Below, one piece after another: positions 60,216 to 64,000 of a DNA stretch of 64,000 nucleotides. The notes below the pieces were generated by a model, which was not told the origin of the DNA, ran no database searches, and saw nothing but the letters and a program-made list of their open reading frames with translations. The DNA is taken from the NCBI GenBank assembly GCA_043497085.1, contig JBIEKI010000001.1; one strand, given 5' to 3'. Position numbers and translations under genes: made by a program. The stretch comes from Thalassobacillus sp043497085. GTDB lineage: Bacteria > Bacillota > Bacilli > Bacillales > Halobacillaceae. Within the stretch, counting starts at the first letter, position 1. Every line of letters begins with the position of its first letter.

Positions 60216-60764
60216 GGTTCTGTTAAACGTTGTTGCTGATTTTCCCAAGAGCTTTATTCAACAATAGGACCGTAAAGTCGAAGACTTGATTTCGAGATAC
60301 TTCGGGTCCGTTGCCGAGTCAGGAGTAAGGGGCGGCTGGGAAACGATTCGCTTTCCTGTGGGGGAGCTGGCAAGCCTCCTCGGTCGTTTCACGACCTGTG
60401 GGGTCTCGCCTACCCCCTTCTCCCACGGGAGTCTCACCGTTTCCCCGCCACCCTATCCTATTTTAGATAAACGGACCGCTACATAAAGATGAAGGTTTCT
60501 TCATGGTCCACTAAAAGCCCTTTTTAATCAGCTTTTGTTATAGGAAGATGGGCTAAATAATGATATTTCCGTTACTCTCATTAATGCACGGAGGTCCGGG
60601 AAATTGCGAGACTCCTATGGGAAAATAGTACATGGTGAGATCCCGCAGGGCTTTAGCCCGAGGAAGCTCACCGTACGCCCATGGAAAGCGAGTGATTTCC
60701 CGGACCTCCAGAGATTCTCAACGTAAAGGAAACAGTTTATCTCGAAACTGAGTCTTCAAGTAAA
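60216..60764. repeat. Composite palindromic intergenic repeat, copy 5
   Basis: It lies between mnaA and the vpr-like gene. The left end GGTTCTGTTAAACG followed by TCGAAGACTTGATTTCGAGA is the type found at the right of copies 1-4, and the right end ATCTCGAAACTGAGTCTTCA is the type found at their left, so the outer ends are exchanged while modules A and B keep their order. Module B has a perfect 15-bp stem GGAGGTCCGGGAAAT (60590-60604, 60695-60709). The 124-bp insert is absent. Confidence 0.85.
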
Positions 60765-60900
60765 GGGAGCATTAGTTGTAATATCAGTAATGAGATTTGC
60801 CGAAGCCGTCCGCAAGCGCTAACCTTCACTAATAAAATCTCGCCGGTATAGCTCTCTCGTTTCTTCAAATAATAGAAGCAACGAAAGGAGAGCGACTAAT

Positions 60901-63081
60901 TTGCGACATTTCTTCCTATTAATACTGCTTTGCTTTTCTCTAACCATGCTGGCTGCATTCGATCAAAAAGATAAAGAAGAAGTCACCCGAATCATTGAAG
61001 TGGACGGCGATCCTCATCTTATCAAAAGGGAAATCGAGCGTGACCTTCCTCGCCTGGAAGTAATGACTGTCTATGACACGGTTTTTAACGGCATAGCCAT
61101 AAAAGGGAAGCCGGAACACCTTACGAAACTAAGCAAAATCGAAGCGATAGTCAATCAACACCCGGTGCAAACTTACCGGACAACCGCAAATGATAACATG
61201 AATCAATCTGTCCCTTTTCTCCTTCAGGGTAAACACGAACAACGAAATATTCCTTTTACCGGAAAAGGGGTGAAAGTAGGCGTCATCGATACAGGGATCG
61301 ATTATACTCATCCAGATCTCTCCGGTAATTATAAGGGCGGCTTTGATGTTTTTGATTTTGATGACGATCCGATGGAAACAATAGAAGAAAACCCGACCAT
61401 ACATGGCACGCATGTCGCCGGTGTCATTGCCGCTAATGGAAAAATGAAAGGAATTGCTCCAGATGCTGAGCTTTACGGGTACCGGGCGCTTGGACCAGGT
61501 GGATTCGGAACATCCGTACATGTCATAGCGGCCATTGAAGAAGCAGTAAAAGATAATATGGACATCATTAATCTTTCGCTGGGAAACGATGTCAATGGAC
61601 CGGATTGGCCGACAAGTGTTGCGGTAGATAAAGCGGCAGCTCTTGGGACGGTTGTGGTGGTAGCGGCAGGCAATACGGGGCCGGATGACTGGACTGTGGG
61701 TTCGCCGGCTACCGCCGAGAAGGCTATTACTGTCGGAGCTTCTACACCGCCTGTCAAAATACCAGTATTGACCGATAGCTTTGCTGGAAAAGCAATTCCG
61801 CTTATCCCGATGATGGGTTCGAATGAGTGGAAACTGGAAAAACGATATCAGCTCATGTATGGGGGAGTGGGGGACAAGCCTTTAAAAAACGCAAGAGGGA
61901 AAATCGTCATTATGAAGCGGGGGAAGATTCCGTTTACGGAAAAAGCTGAATTAGCCGAAAAGAGCGGCGCCATCGCCCTGATTGTTTATAATAATGAAGC
62001 GGGAGAGTTTCAAGGAACGATCGATGATGGTTCTATCGATATTCCGGTAGTAGCGGTTTCTAAAAAAGATGGCGAATGGTTGAAGCAAAAGAGCAAAGCA
62101 GGTAACTCGGAGTGGCTGGAAACGGAATATATTGATATCGTCGATTCGTTGGCTCCCTTTAGTGCCCGGGGACCGGTAACTGCCAATTGGACAATCAAGC
62201 CGGACATACTCGCCCCCGGAGTGGCCATCAACAGTACGGTGCCTGGCGGCTACCAGGAACTTCAAGGGACCAGTATGGCTTCTCCGCATATTGCAGGAGT
62301 AGCAGCCCTGATTAAGGAAGCGCACCCCGACTGGACACCGCAGGATATTAAAACAGCGATGCTTTCGACGGCAATCCCATTGAAAGACAAAGAAGGACTT
62401 CTCTATGCACCGACCGAGCAGGGAATGGGGAAAGTGAATGTCGAGGCAGCAGTCCAGCCGGCACTCCAGTTTAATCCTTCTCAGTTGAATTTTGGCAGAT
62501 TCAATAATAGCTTTCCAAAAAAGAAAATTATGGTAAAAATTACGAACAACGAAGAAAGTTCACAAAAAGTTCATTTTTCGCTTCCGAAGAAAAAACAAGG
62601 TTTAAGATGGGAACTTCCAAAAGCGTTTACGTTGGCACCGAATCAATCGAAACGGGTCGAAATCGGGCTCCATGTGACGCCTGCCTTTTTGGAAAAAGGG
62701 CTGCATCAAGGCTGGATCCGCATGGGAACGCCTGATCAAACGTTTGATCTGCCTTATCTATTCATGATGGAAACAAGCGATTATCCCCGTGCGATGGGCT
62801 TTGAAATTGCAACTTCTACTTTTGATTCCACGACTTATGAATACCAATTCTATCTGCCTGAAGACGCAGAGAAGGTAAAGGTAGACCTATATAATCCTGA
62901 CACACTGGTCTATGAAAGAAAGCTGTTTGAACTTACCAATCAGCAGAAAGGGGTAGTGGAAGGAGAGTTGACAAGAAGAGATCTTGGCGAGAACGGGCGT
63001 TATATTGCAGTCATTACCATTCAGAATGAGAGCAGACATTATAGTTATGGCGTACCAATTGATATAAAGGAATTTCCATAA
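60901..63081 (+). CDS. vpr: Secreted subtilisin-like serine protease (Vpr-like)
   Basis: A 726-residue extracellular S8 protease. A short signal peptide (about 1-18) precedes an I9-type propeptide (to about residue 100). The catalytic residues are Asp130 (VIDTGIDYTHPDL), His168 (HGTHVAG) and Ser458 (GTSMASPH). A PA domain is inserted around residues 290-400 (KIVIMKRGKIPFTEKAE), and a Fn3-like C-terminal region follows. B. subtilis Vpr has about 806 residues. The start is TTG 60901 after AAAGGAG. In B. subtilis vpr is not located next to the atp operon. Confidence 0.92.
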   Translation: MRHFFLLILLCFSLTMLAAFDQKDKEEVTRIIEVDGDPHLIKREIERDLPRLEVMTVYDTVFNGIAIKGKPEHLTKLSKIEAIVNQHPVQTYRTTANDNMNQSVPFLLQGKHEQRNIPFTGKGVKVGVIDTGIDYTHPDLSGNYKGGFDVFDFDDDPMETIEENPTIHGTHVAGVIAANGKMKGIAPDAELYGYRALGPGGFGTSVHVIAAIEEAVKDNMDIINLSLGNDVNGPDWPTSVAVDKAAALGTVVVVAAGNTGPDDWTVGSPATAEKAITVGASTPPVKIPVLTDSFAGKAIPLIPMMGSNEWKLEKRYQLMYGGVGDKPLKNARGKIVIMKRGKIPFTEKAELAEKSGAIALIVYNNEAGEFQGTIDDGSIDIPVVAVSKKDGEWLKQKSKAGNSEWLETEYIDIVDSLAPFSARGPVTANWTIKPDILAPGVAINSTVPGGYQELQGTSMASPHIAGVAALIKEAHPDWTPQDIKTAMLSTAIPLKDKEGLLYAPTEQGMGKVNVEAAVQPALQFNPSQLNFGRFNNSFPKKKIMVKITNNEESSQKVHFSLPKKKQGLRWELPKAFTLAPNQSKRVEIGLHVTPAFLEKGLHQGWIRMGTPDQTFDLPYLFMMETSDYPRAMGFEIATSTFDSTTYEYQFYLPEDAEKVKVDLYNPDTLVYERKLFELTNQQKGVVEGELTRRDLGENGRYIAVITIQNESRHYSYGVPIDIKEFP

Positions 63082-63112
63082 AAAAGGGGCTTTACAAGCT
63101 CTTTTTTTTATG
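63081..63112 (+). terminator. Terminator after vpr
   Basis: AAAAAAGGGGCTT pairs with AAGCTCTTTTTTT around TAC. It begins at the vpr stop. Confidence 0.8.
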
Positions 63113-63223
63113 GTGTCTCTTTTCAAAATTGAAAAATCTTATATAATGTTAGGAGGGTATTTTAGAGGCAGGTAAAACCTGTAGAAAATTGTCAATTCTT
63201 ATGTATTTTTGCTCACAAACTCA

Positions 63224-63252
63224 TTGACAACCAAATACCCCTATTGTATGCT
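63224..63252 (+). promoter_or_regulatory. Sigma-A promoter of the atp operon
   Basis: TTGACA (63224) and TATGCT (63247) are separated by 17 bases. The leader of about 75 bases precedes atpZ. Confidence 0.75.
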
Positions 63253-63334
63253 TACTTAGTGTGGAATGATAAGGTTTTCATAACCTTGTTCTACAGTGTT
63301 TTTCCATCCCGGAAATATGATGGGAGCGTTGGGT

Positions 63335-63553
63335 TTGAAAGTACCGAAAAATCCATTTCGAGCAATGGCGCTGACGAGTGCTATCGTTTCACAGCTGGCA
63401 GGAGGACCACTTGCAGGGGCTTTTCTTGGCAAGTGGCTCGATGAACAGTTTGCTGTGCAGCCACTCTTCTTGATCATAGGTATATTTTTGGGAGTAGGAG
63501 CAGGTACATACGGAACGATTCATTTAGTACGAGAATATACGGGAGACGAATAG
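63335..63553 (+). CDS. atpZ: AtpZ, ATP synthase operon small protein
   Basis: A 72-residue protein with two membrane helices, of the AtpZ (ATPase_gene1) family, which acts with AtpI in assembly of the F0 c-ring and possibly in Mg2+ handling. The GGPLAGAFLGKWLDEQF segment between the helices is typical. I chose TTG 63335, 8 bases after GGGAG; ATG 63317/63320 are alternatives. It ends 1 base before atpI. Confidence 0.85.
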   Translation: MKVPKNPFRAMALTSAIVSQLAGGPLAGAFLGKWLDEQFAVQPLFLIIGIFLGVGAGTYGTIHLVREYTGDE

Positions 63554-63554
63554 C

Positions 63555-63923
63555 ATGGAAGCTTATCAGCAAATGATCACCCGTCAACGGAAATGGATGT
63601 TCTATCTTCTGGCTTTATTTGTACTGGGATGGGGATTGACCCCGTATGCCAGTATATTCCTCGGACTTCTTCTTGGAAGTTCACTCAGTTTTTACAATCT
63701 CTGGTTAATGCAGCGGAAAGTGGACAAGTTCGGTGAAGCTACCGCCCGGCAGAAATCAGTGAAAGGTATTGGCACTTTTTCGCGATTGATGGCTGGGGGA
63801 CTAGCTGTGTTGATCGCCCTTCAGTTTGAAGAATATTTCCATTTGATCGCAGTTGTATTGGGTTTAATGACAGCCTATATTGTCATTATGATAGAATTTT
63901 TATTTTTCAGAACCAGAGACTAG
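63555..63923 (+). CDS. atpI: ATP synthase subunit I
   Basis: A 122-residue membrane protein with four helices matching the AtpI family, the c-ring assembly factor. It follows atpZ with one base between, and precedes atpB by 22 bases. GGAGACGA lies before the ATG. Confidence 0.92.
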   Translation: MEAYQQMITRQRKWMFYLLALFVLGWGLTPYASIFLGLLLGSSLSFYNLWLMQRKVDKFGEATARQKSVKGIGTFSRLMAGGLAVLIALQFEEYFHLIAVVLGLMTAYIVIMIEFLFFRTRD

Positions 63924-63945
63924 CATTAGAAGAGAGGTGAACAGG

Positions 63946-64000
63946 TTGGATCACGGAGCACCGATTTGGAATGATGCTTTTGGGATTTCGTGGTTGGATT
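63946..64000 (+). CDS. atpB: ATP synthase F0 subunit a (start only)
   Basis: The first 18 codons, beginning TTG GAT CAC GGA after AGAGAGGTG, read MDHGAPIWNDAFGISWLD. Position after atpI and the pre-helix sequence fit subunit a. The gene runs off the window. Confidence 0.75.
   Translation, partial: MDHGAPIWNDAFGISWLD

Overview
The window is a contiguous chromosomal segment of a spore-forming, low-to-mid GC Bacillaceae bacterium. Sporulation and germination genes (spo0F, spoIIR, gerQ, cwlJ, pbpG), type A Firmicute housekeeping genes and AGGAGG-like ribosome binding sites with TTG/GTG starts all support this. Gene order closely follows the Bacillus subtilis region from ywaF/ywdIK through hemQ, pta, lipL, ywfO, ywgA, ywhB, ywhD, pbpG, speEB, ywiB-argS, rpoE-pyrG, spo0F-fbaA-tal-murA2-glpX-rho-rpmE-tdk, prfA-prmC-spoIIR-ywlBCDEFG-glyA-upp-mnaA to the atp operon. 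The acidic proteins and the content suggest a moderately halophilic genus such as Halobacillus, Virgibacillus or a relative; the genus is a guess.

Layout: 1-2.1 kb is the end of a heme-copper oxidase operon (subunits I and III). 2.8-8.9 kb holds membrane proteins, an NSS transporter, ywdI/ywdK, the germination pair cwlJ-gerQ and hemQ. 9-15.5 kb holds pta, lipL, an HD phosphohydrolase with ywgA, two KGG-type stress proteins and an amidinotransferase-fold hydrolase. 15.5-24 kb holds ywhB, ywhD, pbpG, speE-speB and ywiB-argS. 24.4-37.4 kb is an acyl-CoA catabolism island: a cardiolipin synthase, fadF, thiolase, hydroxyacyl-CoA dehydrogenase, two acyl-CoA dehydrogenases, a MeaB-type GTPase, a TetR regulator and a fused isobutyryl-CoA mutase. 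It has matching palindromic operators, a cre box and a leader terminator. 38-51.5 kb is the conserved rpoE-to-prmC core, with a pyrG reiterative-transcription attenuator and a sigma-H type promoter for spo0F. 52-60 kb holds spoIIR, a DnaA-box cluster, tsaC-type ywlC, mntP, an unusually long arginine phosphatase ywlE, ywlF, ywlG, glyA, upp and mnaA. 60.9-64 kb holds a Vpr-like subtilase and the start of the atp operon.

The most unusual content is not protein coding. Five copies of a roughly 530-645 bp composite palindromic repeat occupy the five largest intergenic gaps (about 2.17, 15.77, 21.25, 51.48 and 60.22 kb). Each copy has two inverted GC-rich modules between inverted ends built on TTTCGAGATA. 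The long stems of module B keep pairing through G-U wobble between copies. Two copies carry the same 124-bp hairpin insertion flanked by a duplicated CTTTCC, one copy carries a smaller insertion, one supplies the last codons of prmC, and one has its outer ends exchanged. This looks like a family of structured mobile elements or non-coding RNAs, and its function is not known to me.
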